A stretch of DNA of 64,000 bases from Ovis canadensis (lineage: Eukaryota; Chordata; Mammalia; Artiodactyla; Bovidae): NCBI RefSeq assembly GCF_042477335.2, contig NC_091255.1:47656501-47720500 (forward strand), in the 5' to 3' direction. Under the pieces are notes generated by a model that saw only the letters and a program-made list of their open reading frames with translations, searched no databases and had not been told where the DNA came from. Positions 47,001-58,720 of the stretch are shown in pieces. The position numbers were made by a program, and so were the translations under genes. How positions within the stretch are numbered: the first letter of the stretch is position 1; each line of letters starts with the position of its first letter.

Positions 47001-47540
47001 GTCTAGATTTCTCTGATAGCTTCCTTGAGGTGGTGTTTACCCTGTATGTCCTGTAAACTGGAAATTAGACTTACAGGCTCCATTAGATTCAAGTTGACTA
47101 CATGGGCAAAAACACTTCCTGGGCCATGAGCACCACGTTGCGGTGTCCTCAGTGCCTGAGCTCTGCTCTTAGTGATAGAATGCTGCTGATGGGTAGGACT
47201 TACTGGAGACAGTCCATCTCTCTGGGAGAAATTGCATTTTCTTCCTTTAAAGCCAGCAAGTAAACTGTGGGACAACACTTTAGAATGATTGTGCTTTTAA
47301 TAAATGAAGCAGATCAGTGTGGCTGAACAGAGGTGAGAACAGGAACCAGAATTCAAAGGGCTTAAGGCTTTGATAAGAAATTTGGACCTTATCCTGTAGG
47401 ATGGGGAATTGCGGACCACTTTCAAGCAAAGGAAATCACATGATCAGCAGGAGGGATGGGGAGGCATGAGGGGAACAGGGAACTAGTATTTCCTGAATGC
47501 TCAGCTTGAACTGACCCTATGCCAGGTGCATACTTGATCT
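47001..47540. other. unassigned, with L2-antisense traces
   Basis: About 47370-47470 resembles antisense L2 (TTGGACCTTATCCTGTAGGA). The rest is unassigned. Confidence 0.35.
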
Positions 47541-47551
47541 AAGTGAAACCT

Positions 47552-47767
47552 TTTGTGTGTGCTGAGTCATTTAGTCATGTCTGACTCTTTGTGACCCTAT
47601 GGACTATAGCCCGCCAGGCTCCTCTGTGCATGGGATTCTCCAGGCAAGAACACTGGAATGGATTGCCATGCCCTCCTCCAGGGGGGATCTTCCTAAGGCA
47701 GGGATGGAACCTGTATCTCTAGCACCGTAGTCAGATTCTTTACCATCTGAGCCACCAGGGAAACCCA
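47552..47767 (-). mobile_element. Bov-tA SINE with target-site duplication
   Basis: Perfect 12-bp duplication TAAGTGAAACCT at 47540-47551 and 47768-47779. Confidence 0.9.
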
Positions 47768-48285
47768 TAAGTGAAACCTGCCCTGTGTTTAAAAGAAAAA
47801 ATCTATTTTACAGATGAAAGAAAATGGAGGACTCATTTAGTCACTCACCCAAGGTCACAGTAAGAGCTAGTAAAGACCAATAGGAAGGCAGTAACCATGA
47901 GCATGGACAGGTATTGAAAGAGAATCAGCAGCACTGGTAACCAATTGGCTGTAGGGAAGAGAGGAACTGGGAGCCCCAGCTCTAAGCTGGAATGCAGGAG
48001 GGGATGGAGCAGGTTGGAGGGGAAGATGAGGAGCCCAGGCTCCAGCTGCCCAGATGTCTCCAAGCCGCTCTCTTGAGAAATGGTGTTTATAACGTGACAA
48101 TGTCTGTAATTTGGCTTCTGGCACGACTTGATAATTAGCTTAACTTATCCCTCACTGGTGTTTCATTCAAGGCAAGGACAATCTTCCATTCCTTCTGCCG
48201 AGGCCTGTTTTCCCTGAGTGTTCCAGGGTGAGTGTGAACAAAGAGCTGGGCTGTCTCTTTTGCTCAGCCCAAATGGGCCAGAGAC

Positions 48286-48446
48286 TGATGTCAGGGTGTG
48301 TGGACTGTCTGCTGTCTCTCAGCTAGAGTCTATTTGTCTCCAGAGCCTGGGGGTGTGGACTTCCCTTCGGATGTGTAGCTGCCTGAGGGTGGGGTCCTGG
48401 AACCTGCAGGGGAGGAGTGTGGTCCCCAGGCGGCTTCCAGGAACCA
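48286..48446. repeat. about 160-bp direct duplication, copy 1
   Basis: Near-identical to 49613-49774 (about 95% over the core from GTGGACTGTCTGCTGTCTCT to CTTCCAGGAACCA, with a one-base length difference at the left). The flanks are not similar. Not a family I recognise. Confidence 0.85.
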
Positions 48447-48449
48447 CGA

Positions 48450-50340
48450 GGAGGGTACAGTGATGAGCAAGATGGTCTGAGAGGCCAGTGGGGAGGCAGC
48501 TGCTGAGGTTGGATATAGGAAGGGGCTGATCTGAAAAAGGGCTGTGTTGAGGGGAAACAGGGAAATTTTTCAATTTAAGAGGTGTAGACAAGGTAAATTT
48601 TATGGGACTTGGGGCTGACTCAGAGAAAAAGGAAGAGAAACATTTGAGAAGCACCTTCGGGGTTTTGTCTCAGGAGAGAAGGTCGAAGCTGTTGACTAAG
48701 AAGGGACCTACAAGAGGAAGGGTGGGTGAAGGGATGGGGAGAGGTCAAGTTCAGTTTGGGTCTGAACCAGGAGCCAAATCTAAGTGGGCATGGTCTAAAG
48801 AGACTTGGAAAAGGCCAGGGGTGCTGGAGGGCTATCAGGACGGTCACAAGCCCACGGGCCAAGGGAGAAACTCCTGGCAGGAGTGAGCATTTCCAGAGGA
48901 GGGTCCTGTGGATCCAGAAGAAGACCCCCCACCCCACCTCAGGACAGAAAGGGGAAAGGACCCCTGCAAAGGTGGCTGAGAAACCCAAAAAAGTGAGACA
49001 TGCAGGGCAGCCATGGGGAGCAAATGTCATGGAGAGGTTTCACAGGACAGTAAGGGAAGAGGTACTGGCCTTTGTGACTCTGAGATGAATCAATCAGGGG
49101 TCTGGGAAACTGACTTCAGCTTCTTAGCAAAAACAGAGAAGTGGAAGGGATCACCTGGAGGTGGAGCCTGAGAAGCAAAAAGCAGAGCTGTCACTCCGTG
49201 GGAATGGACACAGGACATGTCACCCACTGGGCACCAGGAGCAAAGCCATCAAGAGGGGACTACCCCCTGCCCCCCAGCAGCCTTTGTCCTGGTCACTCGC
49301 TCCTCAGAGTGGAGCATGAAGGCCTCAGACCAGCAGGGCTGGATAACGTGCTTGCATCTCAGTGTCCAGGGCACCAAGACAGAGGCTCAGCATCCCTTCC
49401 TTCAGTTCCTGCAGTGAACATTTTGCCAGACACAGCTCTAGGCCCCTGGAAACAGCAGTGAAATCCACAAAGATCCTTGTCTTTGTGGCGTGGAGATCAG
49501 AGAAGAAAGACTGACAACAAACAATGGATATAACTATGTGAGTAATATAGGAGATTAAGGACAAAAACAAAGGGGGTAAGGAAGATTGGGAGAGGCAGGG
49601 AAGGGTACAGATTGATGTCAAGGGCATGTGGACTGTCTGCTGTCTCTCGGCTAGACTCTATCTGTCTCCAGAGCCTGGGGGTGTGGACTCCCCCTCGGAT
49701 GTGTAGCTGCCTGAGGGTGGGGTCCTGGAACCTGCAGGGCAGGAGCGTGGTCCCCAGGCAGCTTCCAGGAACCAGGGGCATGGAGAGTCAAATTGAGGAG
49801 GCAGGATGTACATGGTGTGCACAGGACACAAGGAAGTGATGTGGCCACAGCACGAGCACGAAGGGAAGAGTGGAGATGAGGCCGGAGGGACGGGGCAGCA
49901 GACCGTTCAGAACACTGTCAGCCCTGTAAGGACCTGGCCCTTCCTCTGAGCACAGTGGGAACTCCTGGAGAACTTGGAGCCCAGGAGTGACCCAGTACAC
50001 AGTTTAAGGGGATCATTCTGGCCACTGTGTAGGGACTAGATGGTGGGGGCAAGGATGGAGGCAGGGAGACTGGTTAGGAAGCTACCAGGCTAGTCCCGGG
50101 GAAATAATAACGGTGAGCCGTGGGGGAAGTCATTGAATTCCGTGTATATGGTGAAGGCAGAGCGGCAAGATCTGCTGACAGGGTGGACGTGGGAGACCCC
50201 ACAGCACTGATCCCAGGCTGTGGGCTTGAACAGCTGTATAATTCAAGTGGCCATCAACTGAGATGGAGAAGGCGGGCGGTAAAGCAGTTGGCCTAGGTGG
50301 GGTATACAGAGAGATCTAGGGTCACCCCCTGAAATAGACA
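48450..50340 (-). mobile_element. antisense L2 LINE fossil, discontinuous
   Basis: Text such as GGATCATTCTGGCCACTGTG (about 50010) and GGGAGACTGGTTAGGAAGCT (about 50065) is the reverse of L2 coding sequence. Other parts are less clear. A 162-bp duplicated segment is embedded at 49613-49774. Confidence 0.5.
49613..49774. repeat. about 160-bp direct duplication, copy 2
   Basis: Partner of 48286-48446, same orientation, about 1.33 kb away. L2-antisense-like text lies on both sides, so this copy looks like the inserted one. Confidence 0.85.
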
Positions 50341-50661
50341 GGGGGACAATGGGCAGCCATAACCTCCAGAAAATATCCAAGACTGGTGGTAACTGGTGAC
50401 CTTTGGCAGAGCAACTTCGGCAGAGGAGAGGGGGAGCCAGAGAGTCACTGTAAGTTGTGTGCATGGAGATGAAGTTCTTCGTCCAGCTTTCTGATTTACA
50501 AAGCAGAGCGGGGATGGGAGACAGAAGGGACAGACAGACAAGGCAAAGGGGGTGGCCTTTTGGATGGAGGTGGCCTGAGCTCATTTGGAGGCTGAGGGGA
50601 AATAGGCAGGTGAAGGAGAGCTTGCAGGTAGGGATAAAGAATCTCTACAAGAGGGCAAGCA

Positions 50662-50846
50662 AAGGGATTTCCCTGATGGTCCATTGGCTAAGACTCCATT
50701 CTCCCAGTGCAGGGGGTTGAGGTTTGATTCCTGCTCACAGAAGTAGATCCCAGTGTGATCTACTTCATACTGTGAAGACCCAGTGTGATGCAATGGAGAC
50801 CCAGAGCAGTCAAATAAATACATGGACAACTTTTTTTTTAAAAAAA
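50662..50846 (+). mobile_element. CHR-like SINE with target-site duplication
   Basis: Perfect 13-bp duplication AAGAGGGCAAGCA at 50649-50661 and 50847-50859. An internal palindrome lies around 50743-50765 (GTAGATC ... GATCTAC). Confidence 0.9.
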
Positions 50847-50859
50847 AAGAGGGCAAGCA

Positions 50860-51351
50860 GAGGTTCAACCTCAAGGGTCCAAGGGCCTGGACCAGGGTCA
50901 GGAAACAGTTCCACTAAAGAGGTGGTCGGCCAACAGCTGGTGTGGCGATGACAGGCATGACTTTGGGATTTTGAATCCCAACTCCCACCGTCCTATCTTG
51001 AGTCCAGGAGACAGGATTCATCTTCACCCCAGCCCAGTCCCCAGGTCTCACCCTACCCCTGCTATGACCAAGGTCTGCTGCACCCCAGAGTCTTAGTACC
51101 CTGAGCGTAGCCTCATATCTGAACCCAAATCCATGTGGCTGCTTTCCTCAACTCTGCTACAACTGGGGGACACTGCCCACTTGCTGTCCCCCGACCCTTC
51201 CATCCCCCCACCCCAAGGGGCTCCTCTTCTGCTCTCTACCTGAGCCCCCAGCTCAGCAATGGCTTTGTTTCCTGCTTCAGAAAGAAAACACAGAGTTGAT
51301 TAAGAGAAGCTGAACACAGAAGAATCTAAGATTCCACTTTAATAAAGTTCT
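50860..51351. other. unassigned sequence
   Basis: Nothing recognised: no gene, transposon or RNA. Confidence 0.4.
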
Positions 51352-51360
51352 AGAGCCAGC

Positions 51361-51581
51361 AAGGGCTTCCTAGGTGGCTCAGTGGTAAAGAATCCGCCTA
51401 TCAATGCAGAAAATGCAGAAGACACGGGTTCCATCCCTGGGTCGGGAAGATCCCCGGGAGTAGGAAATGGCAACCGACTTCAGTATTCTTGCCTGGAAAA
51501 CTCCATGGACAGAGGAGCCTGGTGGGCTACAGTCCATGGGGTCTCAAAGAGTTGGCCACCACACTGAGCACGCATGTACAA
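51361..51581 (+). mobile_element. Bov-tA SINE with short target duplication
   Basis: AGAGCCAGC flanks it at 51352-51360 and 51582-51590. The head has an extra 9-base AATGCAGAA-type repeat near 51402-51420. Confidence 0.85.
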
Positions 51582-51590
51582 AGAGCCAGC

Positions 51591-51815
51591 CAAATGAATC
51601 TACCAAGGTCTATTAGTGATAGAAACTGGATTCGTGTTGCCTGGAGCTGGGGGGATGACTGCTGTGGGATATAAAGGAACTTTCTGGGGAGATGGAAATG
51701 TTCTACATTTTTATGGGGGTGATGGTTACATGGCTCTGTACATTTGCCAAAGGTCATCACTTATACACATAAAATGCATGCATTTTACTATATGTAAATA
51801 AAATGTTGATTAAAA
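51591..51815 (+). mobile_element. old L1 3' end
   Basis: GATGGAAATGTTCTACATTT and ATGTAAATAAAATGTTGATT match the L1M 3' pattern also seen near 1127. Confidence 0.65.
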
Positions 51816-51879
51816 AATAGAAAACTAAAACAAATTTTCAGGAAAAAATACATGCTATCAAGCAGAAAAAGCCTACACA

Positions 51880-52790
51880 TTCACAAAGACAGACACACAC
51901 TCATCTGTTCCCATCCTTCATGTCCTCCCTTCCCTGGGAGAAGCAGCATGCCCCCTCTGGCCCACCTGAGCCCTTGTACTAGAGACTGCCCAGGAGACGG
52001 CAGGCCATGTCTCCCTGACCTTGCGTCCTCCTCCCCGCTGTCCTCTCTTCCTATCTCTCCCATCCCAGCCCCTAGGAAGGATGTCTACACTCACACTCTC
52101 TCTCCCTTCTCACCCAATCTTCTGATACCTCTCCCACCATGCTGGATCAGTTGCCCCCTCTCTGACACCCCTGCCCTGTGGACCACTCCCTCCCTCTTCT
52201 CTCCTCCCTGGTTTCCATGACACCACCCTTTCTGGAGGTCCCGCTCCATCTCTGGAGTTTCCTTCTCATGCTCCTTGAGGTTCCTCCCCTACCCTCCATT
52301 TAAATGCCAGCATTCCCTGAGCCTCTGGCCTTGGCTTTCTGCTCTCTGCACCTGCACAGCTTTCCAGCTTGATCTTACCCTCGCCAGGACTTTAGTTACT
52401 ATTCACCGCTGACAATGCTCAAAGATATCTCTGAATAGTTTTCAGAGTATCAAGGATATGGCAGAAGAGGTAGGCAAAATATTACATATGCTTCAAAAGC
52501 ATTTTATAATTTTTAAAGTGATACACAAATCCAATCCTCTTTTGGGATGGTCCACTAAGCCTCCAATGTAGCAATCCCAACCTGAATCCATCAACTCTCT
52601 CCCAATTCTGCGCCTCCTCCCTTCTTCAGGAGTCCAGTTCTTTGAGACAGAAATTGGGTGTCACCCTCCCACTCCATGACTGCCAACTGTCAACAATCAG
52701 CTTCTCTCAGTTTCACCCCCTACACATTCTCTCTCTCCATCCCCATCAACACTCCAGTCCAGGACCTCTTCCTCACTCCCAGAAACATTT
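51880..52790 (+). mobile_element. probable L2 LINE fossil
   Basis: GGTTTCCATGACACCACCCT (about 52210) and the following text fit the L2 order. The rest is diffuse and pyrimidine-rich. Confidence 0.45.
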
Positions 52791-53027
52791 AAGCACGCAT
52801 CCATTTATCCATTCATTCATTCATCAAGTATTAACTGAGCACCCACTATGTGCCCAACACTGATCCAGGTGTTTCAGTTACATCAGTAAACATAGCAGGT
52901 AAAAATCACTGCCCTATAGAACTAAATAGACATTTCTCCAAAGAAGACACACAGATATGCCAACAGGAATGTGACAAACTGCTCAGTACCGCTAACTGTT
53001 AGAGAAATGCAAATCAAAACGACAATG

Positions 53028-53335
53028 AGGGGCTTCTCTGGTGGCTCAGGGGTAAAGACTTCACCTGCCAATGCAACAGACATCAGTTCAATCCCTGATC
53101 TGAGAAGATCCCACATTCCATGGAGCAACTAAGCCTGTGCACCATACCTATTAAGCCTGTGCTCTAGAGCCCAGGAGCCAGAACTACTGAAGCCCATGCT
53201 CCTGGAGGCCGTGATCCACGACAAGAAAAGCCACCTCAATGATAAGTTCCTGTACTGCAACAAAGAGTAGCCCCTGCTTGCTGCAACTAGAGGATAGTGC
53301 ACGCAGCAATGAAATAATAAATAAAAACAGCCAAA
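53028..53335 (+). mobile_element. CHR-like SINE
   Basis: Full-length head (GGGGCTTCTCTGGTGGCTCA) to body (GCTTGCTGCAACTAGAGGAT) and AAATAATAAATAAAA tail. A short imperfect repeat of ACAATGAG flanks it. Confidence 0.82.
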
Positions 53336-53454
53336 AATAAAGATATTTTTTCATTATTAAAAAAACAAAGACCACAATGAGATATCATCTCACACCTGTC
53401 AGAAAGACTATCATCGAAAAGTCTACAAATAATAAATGCTGGAGAGGGTGTGGA

Positions 53455-53605
53455 TTCTGTCCACGGGATTCTCCAGGTAAGAACACTGGAGTGGGTTGCC
53501 ATGCCCTCCTCCAGGGGAATCTTCCCAACCCAGGGATTGAACCCATGTCTCTTACATTTCCTGCGTTGGCAGGTGGGTTCCTTACCACTAGTGCCACCTG
53601 GGAAG
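53455..53605 (-). mobile_element. Bov-tA SINE, 5'/3' truncated
   Basis: The middle and head regions in inverted orientation (GGGATTCTCCAGGTAAGAAC to GTGCCACCTGGGAAG). Confidence 0.8.
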
Positions 53606-54059
53606 ACAAATATTATGACATCACTTGTAAGTTGAGTATAAAATATGACACATATGAACTTATTGACAAAACAGACACAGACTCACAGACATAGAAAACA
53701 AACTTATAATTACCAAATGGGAAAGGAGTGAGGAGGGATAAATTAGGAGCATGGGATCAACAAACTACTGTACATAAAATATGTAATCAACAGGGCTTTA
53801 CTATATAACACAGGCAACTATATTCATTATCTTGTAATAAGGGACAAACTAATATGAAAAAAATATATTTTTCACTTTGGTGTATACCTGAAAGTAACAC
53901 AAGGTTGGAAATCAACTTACTTCAACAGAAGAAAATCACTGCACTGTGGAACTTACATTCTAGAACTTGCGATAATTTCAGAATTATTGTTTTCCACCTT
54001 TACTTCTCTGAGCACCAACTGTGTTGTGGCTACTGAACTTTGCAACATGTACATCTGCT

Positions 54060-54517
54060 CAGCATCTTCCATGGGACCTCATGTTCCTGGGGTCAAATCT
54101 GAACCACAGGTAAAGTGTCTTGACCCCTTCCCTCCCACCCCACTTTCCACTCCTCTTTCTTGAAACACTTGTACCCCCAGGACACAGCAGCATATGTACA
54201 TCCACTTATCCTCGGCCTGTGATGTTCTCCCTCTCCTGGCTATCCAGAAACCTTCTTGTCACCTTCAAGTCATAGCTCAGCCTGCCTCCTCCAAGGAGCC
54301 TTGCCTGACTTCCTCAGACAGAAACTGGAACCTCTTCTCCTGGGCTCCCTCTGTAAAAGGTCCATTCCCCCTCATAACACATATTGCACCACACTGTGAT
54401 GTTCGCCTGCCTACTAGCCAGCCTTCTCCCTCCACCCCGGGCACCTGCAGGGCTGCAACCTGCCTTGATCCCTTCTACATCACCAGTGCCTGGTCCATTA
54501 CCTGGCACATAGTGAAA
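54060..54517 (+). mobile_element. L2 3' region
   Basis: GTCATAGCTCAGCCTGCCTC near 54269 and a 3' end GTCCATTACCTGGCACATAG fit L2. A Bov-A fragment follows immediately. Confidence 0.55.
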
Positions 54518-54640
54518 GTGAAAAGAAAGTGAAGTCGCTCAGTCATGTCCGACTCTTCGCGACCCCATGGACCGCAGCCCACCAGGCTCCTCCGTCCATG
54601 GGATTTTCCAGGCAAGAGTAATGGAGTAGATTGCCTTTAG
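54518..54640 (-). mobile_element. Bov-A monomer fragment
   Basis: AAGTCGCTCAGTCATGTCCG and GGATTTTCCAGGCAAGAGTA, inverted BovA text also present at 38800-38900. Confidence 0.85.
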
Positions 54641-54754
54641 GGGTCAACAATGGTAGTGGATTAAAGAAGTGATTTAGTAGGAGATGACAGGGAGAGGTTT
54701 GGGGAGAAGGGGCTAGCTAGTCCCCAGAGCAGCCCCCTTATTGATAATTTAAAC

Positions 54755-54965
54755 CGACCTCATGGTTAAAGGCAGTGTTCAAATCCTGCTTCTGCACCTT
54801 CTGGCTGTGCACGCTGAGCTTGTTTCCTTCCGTATATAATGAGAACAGGAATGAGATCTATCTCAGTGTCATTGCAAGAAGATTGTTAGATGCTTAGCAC
54901 AGCGCCTGGCACCCTGGCTCTCGTCAAAAGTGAGCTGCTGTTACCATGGCTATTGTCGTCATCAC
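54755..54965 (+). mobile_element. MIR SINE
   Basis: TTCAAATCCTGCTTCTGCAC and TAGCACAGCGCCTGGCACCC are in the MIR order. Confidence 0.6.
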
Positions 54966-56335
54966 CATCTCTACCACCACAGCTGTCCACTCTTGCCTCC
55001 TGACCAGCCCCTCCCCCTAGCACTGTTATCCACTATTTCCTCCTTCTCACCCCTCAATCTATGTTTGATCCACTGTGGTCAGCCTCCACCCTAGCTAGTG
55101 CCTGGAATTTTCCAGGCGGAAGTCATCAAGGAGGCACCCCCTCCTCTCCGCCTCAAAGAACCCTTTCCTCCCTTGACCTCTCAGTGGCATGTGACCTGGC
55201 ATCACTTCCTCTTTCTTAACGTTCCTCTCTGACTTCCATGATGTGAACTCCCTGCTTCTCAGGATAGCCTTCTGGCCCTCTCACTCTGGGTCTCTGCAAC
55301 CCAGGCTGCAGATCCAAACCCAAACAATCGACTGCCTGCTAAGCATCACCACCCCAGGTGTCACAGACACCCAATGTCAGCAGGCCCAGAGCAGTTCCTT
55401 GTCAGCTCCACCACCCCACCCCCACTCCTGAATTCTACAGTGAGTACGGAGAGCTCCAACCAGCAAGTTCTCTCCATCGCACCTCTGGGAGTCATCCTCC
55501 TGGTCTTGCCTTGCCAAACAGTTCCTGTCACAGTCTTAACATTCTACTTCTTTACATCCTCATCTGCTGCCCTTTGCTCATCCCCTCTGCTTCTGCTGGA
55601 GTCAAATCCTCATCTCTCAACTGGATCTTTTGAGGTCTCCTACCAGTTGCTATTCAACTGTGCTCTCTGGAGTAGCACCGCTTGGGAGTTTGCTAAAAAT
55701 ATTGGGTCTCAACCTCCACCTCACACCTACTGAGTCATACTCTGCATTTTAACAAGACCCCCAGGGGAATCACATGCACTCAAGGTTGAGAATTGCTATC
55801 CTAATCCATCTAACCTCCCCACAACCCTAACCAATCCCAGACTTGACAACCAGTGTGCAAATAAGGCTAAGCATCTTTTACTTAAAAGCCCTTACTGGCT
55901 CCCCACTGCTCTCAGGATTAAATCCAAACTCCTTAGCAAAATGACCTGGGTCCCCTTAATCTCTGGTTTTTGGCCATCCCACTAACCCTCCCTCCTGCTC
56001 TCCTACTACACATACCACCATGGGGTGTCCATAATGTACAATTCCAATGTCCTGGTTCCCACCTTTGCTGGTTCCCACCTCTGAGCCTTTAAACATGCTG
56101 TTCCCCCTGCCTGGAAAGTTCTTCTGTCCCTTATTTGCCTGCAAACCCTCCCTCCCTCACTTGGTCCTAGCTCAGGCTTTCCCTAACCCCATAAATTGTT
56201 ACTTCCTTCCTGCCAGTGTTAATACTGTTCTTAGAACTATCATAGCCGTTATCATCTTGAACTGAAGTTGTTTGTCTTTATCTGTCATTCCCACCATCCC
56301 AGGTACTATCTGTGTATCTCCTATGGGCAGCCCAT
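54966..56335 (+). mobile_element. long L2 LINE fossil, split by a MER5A-like MITE
   Basis: CCCCACTGCTCTCAGGATTA (55902) and TTCCCCCTGCCTGGAAAGTT (56101) are L2 C-terminal landmarks. The 3' end is near 56330. Interrupted at 55665-55795. Confidence 0.58.
55665..55795 (+). mobile_element. hAT-Charlie MITE, MER5A-like
   Basis: CTACTGAGTCATACTCTGCA, CCCCAGGGGAATCACATGCA and a right end AAGGTTGAGAATTGCTAT resemble MER5A, inside L2. Confidence 0.6.
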
Positions 56336-57589
56336 GATGATTCAATGAAGAGTTTGCTGAAAGACAGAATAATACAACTTTTTCCACTTCTGTCCTGATG
56401 GCAACTGTAACAGGAGGAAAGATTAGATTTCAGGAGGAACTGGTGAAAAAAGAACACAGGAGGGCAAATGTGCTATTAATTTGTCACCCCTCAGCCTGGA
56501 AATTTCCCCAAGAGCAAAATCATCAACCACAGAATGTTAATTCCAAGGGGATTTTCAAGATCCAGTCACCCAACCAAATGATAGAGAGGGCAACTGCTTT
56601 GCCCAAGGTCACCTAGCTGGTTAGGGGCAGGGCTAGACTAGATTCCAAGTACCTCTGGAAAGTTTGGGCAGATGGCTACTTTATTCCATGAACCTCTTCC
56701 CTTCCTACCCATTTTAACTCCCTAAAGCAAGTCCCCTGTGTCCTAACATGACCAAAGGAACTTCCGGGGCTCAAAGCTCTTAAAACACCTGCTGGAACCT
56801 TGGCTCGCTGGAGTTGTCAAAGCCCTGCAGTTTGGAGGGGATCAAATTATCCCCATTTTCCAGATTGGCAAATAGAGGCAGTGACAATCTGTGTTACACT
56901 GCTAGCTAATGGCAGCGGTAGGATTTGGCACTAAGCACTGTGCTTTTCCCGTAGAAAGAGCTGAAAAGCCAAAAATTCCACCAGGGTAGAGTCACTATTT
57001 ATTACAATAATCATGACGACTGGCCGCCGAATGGTTGGGGGAATCCCCTCACTCCCACCAGTTCCTCTTTAAATCGAGCCTCTATTCCTCTTGCACAGGA
57101 TGTCTGACTTAGGAAAGAACCTGTTCACCCACTCTCGAACCCCAACCAAGCTTACTGTAGAGATTGCGGCAGTCATAACCCTTGACGGGGAAATCACCCT
57201 TCCCTATGCCAGGCACTTACAATGTCACTGCTCACATCAACACTGAGCTTGGTACTGTGTCCCCATTCTGAGACGGGGAAATTGAGGGTCCCAGATAAGC
57301 CATTACTAATCTATGGTCAAAATCAGTAAACGACTAACCTGGATACCAAATCAAGGTCTTTCCGACTCTAGGGTCCCATCTTTTTATATGGCCATGCCAG
57401 GCTCTCCCAGACCACAGGAAAACACCTGAAGCCTCTTATTGTCTGGGTTATCTCGGAAAAGTAACCTAACCTCTCTGAACGCCCCCAAGGTCAGAAGCTT
57501 TGCTTTCGGGGGATAAAATGATAAGCAAACGGGACGCAAATAAAATGCAAACCCGCGGGCGCCAGAGCAATCCTTTCCCGGAGCCTGGG
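56336..57589. other. unassigned, with MIR-like fragments
   Basis: MIR-style cores at about 56605 (GCCCAAGGTCACCTAGCTGG), 56850-56940 and 57240-57370 (GACGGGGAAATTGAGGGTCC). No gene seen. Confidence 0.45.
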
Positions 57590-58070
57590 GCTTTCTAGTG
57601 CGGAGGGCGCGCCCCCGGGACCGGCGAAACCAAGCGCCCGGCCAGCTAGGAGAAGCGAAACCTCAACACTCTTCAGCCTCCCCCGCTAGGTTCCGGGAAC
57701 AAGCGAACAAGGCTTCGTGGAAATGAGATCGGCAGCAGCCGCCTCGGATCCCAGGACCACCCCGACCACAGCCCGCAGTCCCGGGCCGGGAGGTGCGGGG
57801 GCCGGCGCGGTCGGGCCCGAGCAGCAGCGCGATGCGCGCTTCCGCCCCGCTCCGCTCCGGCAGCGGCCGCGGCAGCCCCACAATCCCCTTCTGGCTCCGG
57901 GGACGGGCGGGGCGGGGCGGGGCGGGGCGGGCCGAGCGGGCGGAAATAATTTTCTGTTTGGTCCTCTCTGCCCCAGTCCCTCAGCCGCGGGACGCGCTAG
58001 GCGGGCGAGCGTGCTGGAGGCGGGAAGCCAGAGCGGGAACGCGCTGCCCTGGAACCCTTAGAGGGGTGGA
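57590..58070. promoter_or_regulatory. orphan CpG island with GC-box array
   Basis: A compact CpG island about 3.1 kb upstream of MLLT6. It contains a run of GGGGC pentamers at about 57905-57932, giving several overlapping GGGCGG Sp1 boxes. There is no recognised coding exon on either strand, and the short GC-rich frames look like composition artefacts. It could be an alternative MLLT6 promoter or the start of a non-coding RNA. Confidence 0.65.
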
Positions 58071-58079
58071 GAGGGGAAG

Positions 58080-58290
58080 AGCAGGGACTGAGCGCCTACT
58101 GTGTGCCCTAGCGCTTTACAAAAGGATTTTCGTTAGATCTTCACTGCAGCCCTTCCCAGAGGGGGTTAACGCCCCTTTTAAGAGGGATAAGTTGAGCCTC
58201 TGAAAGGTGAAGTCACACGCCAAAAACTGCACAGCCAGGATCAGCCTGACGTCCCAGATCAGTGCTCCGTGAAGCCAAGGAGAGCGCAAT
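58080..58290 (-). mobile_element. MIR-like fragment
   Basis: GAGCGCCTACTGTGTGCCCT followed by AAAGGTGAAGTCACACGCCA fits MIR/L2-type fossil sequence just outside the orphan CpG island. Confidence 0.5.
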
Positions 58291-58539
58291 GAACTTGAAC
58301 AACTTGTTGGCCGAGTACTGTTCTTGCTCGTTTTTTCGTGAATCGGCACATAGTAGGTGCTCTGGAAGATGTTGGAAGATGGAGAATGAGCTTGACAGCT
58401 CAGCCCTGGGATTACTCCCTGAGAATCCCGCCCAGCCCACAGGGCACCGGGTTTCCCCAGACCTCAGACGGGAACAGTTATGATGGGCGGACATCCCAGT
58501 TCGACACTGGCATTCGGCGAACACATGGTGGTGGAGCCC

Positions 58540-58720
58540 CAGTTCTAGCGGAGAACAGACTGGGTTCAAATCCCCGCTCTGCCGCTTTCAGACAATGTGA
58601 CTTTGGGCAAGTCACTTCATTTGTGACGAACCTCAGTTACTCCATCAGTAAAATGGAGGGTATTAACTTAACACCCCAAAGGGTTGTGAGTGACTTAAAC
58701 GAAACCATGTTCCTAGTACT
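58540..58720 (+). mobile_element. MIR SINE
   Basis: GGGTTCAAATCCCCGCTCTG, GACTTTGGGCAAGTCACTTC and CCATCAGTAAAATGGAGGGT appear in canonical MIR order. Confidence 0.75.

Larger units (their letters stand above)
52915..53935 (+). mobile_element. artiodactyl L1 3' part, split by two SINEs
   Basis: CATTTCTCCAAAGAAGACAC, GAGATATCATCTCACACCTG and a 3' end AAGGTTGGAAATCAACTTAC are colinear L1 landmarks, interrupted at 53028-53335 and 53455-53605. Confidence 0.75.

Noticed and set aside
48218-49839. Similar short frames in the 48 and 49 kb duplication as a duplicated small gene
   Set aside because: Similarity is at DNA level. No splice sites, start context or known domain, and the surrounding sequence is L2 fossil.
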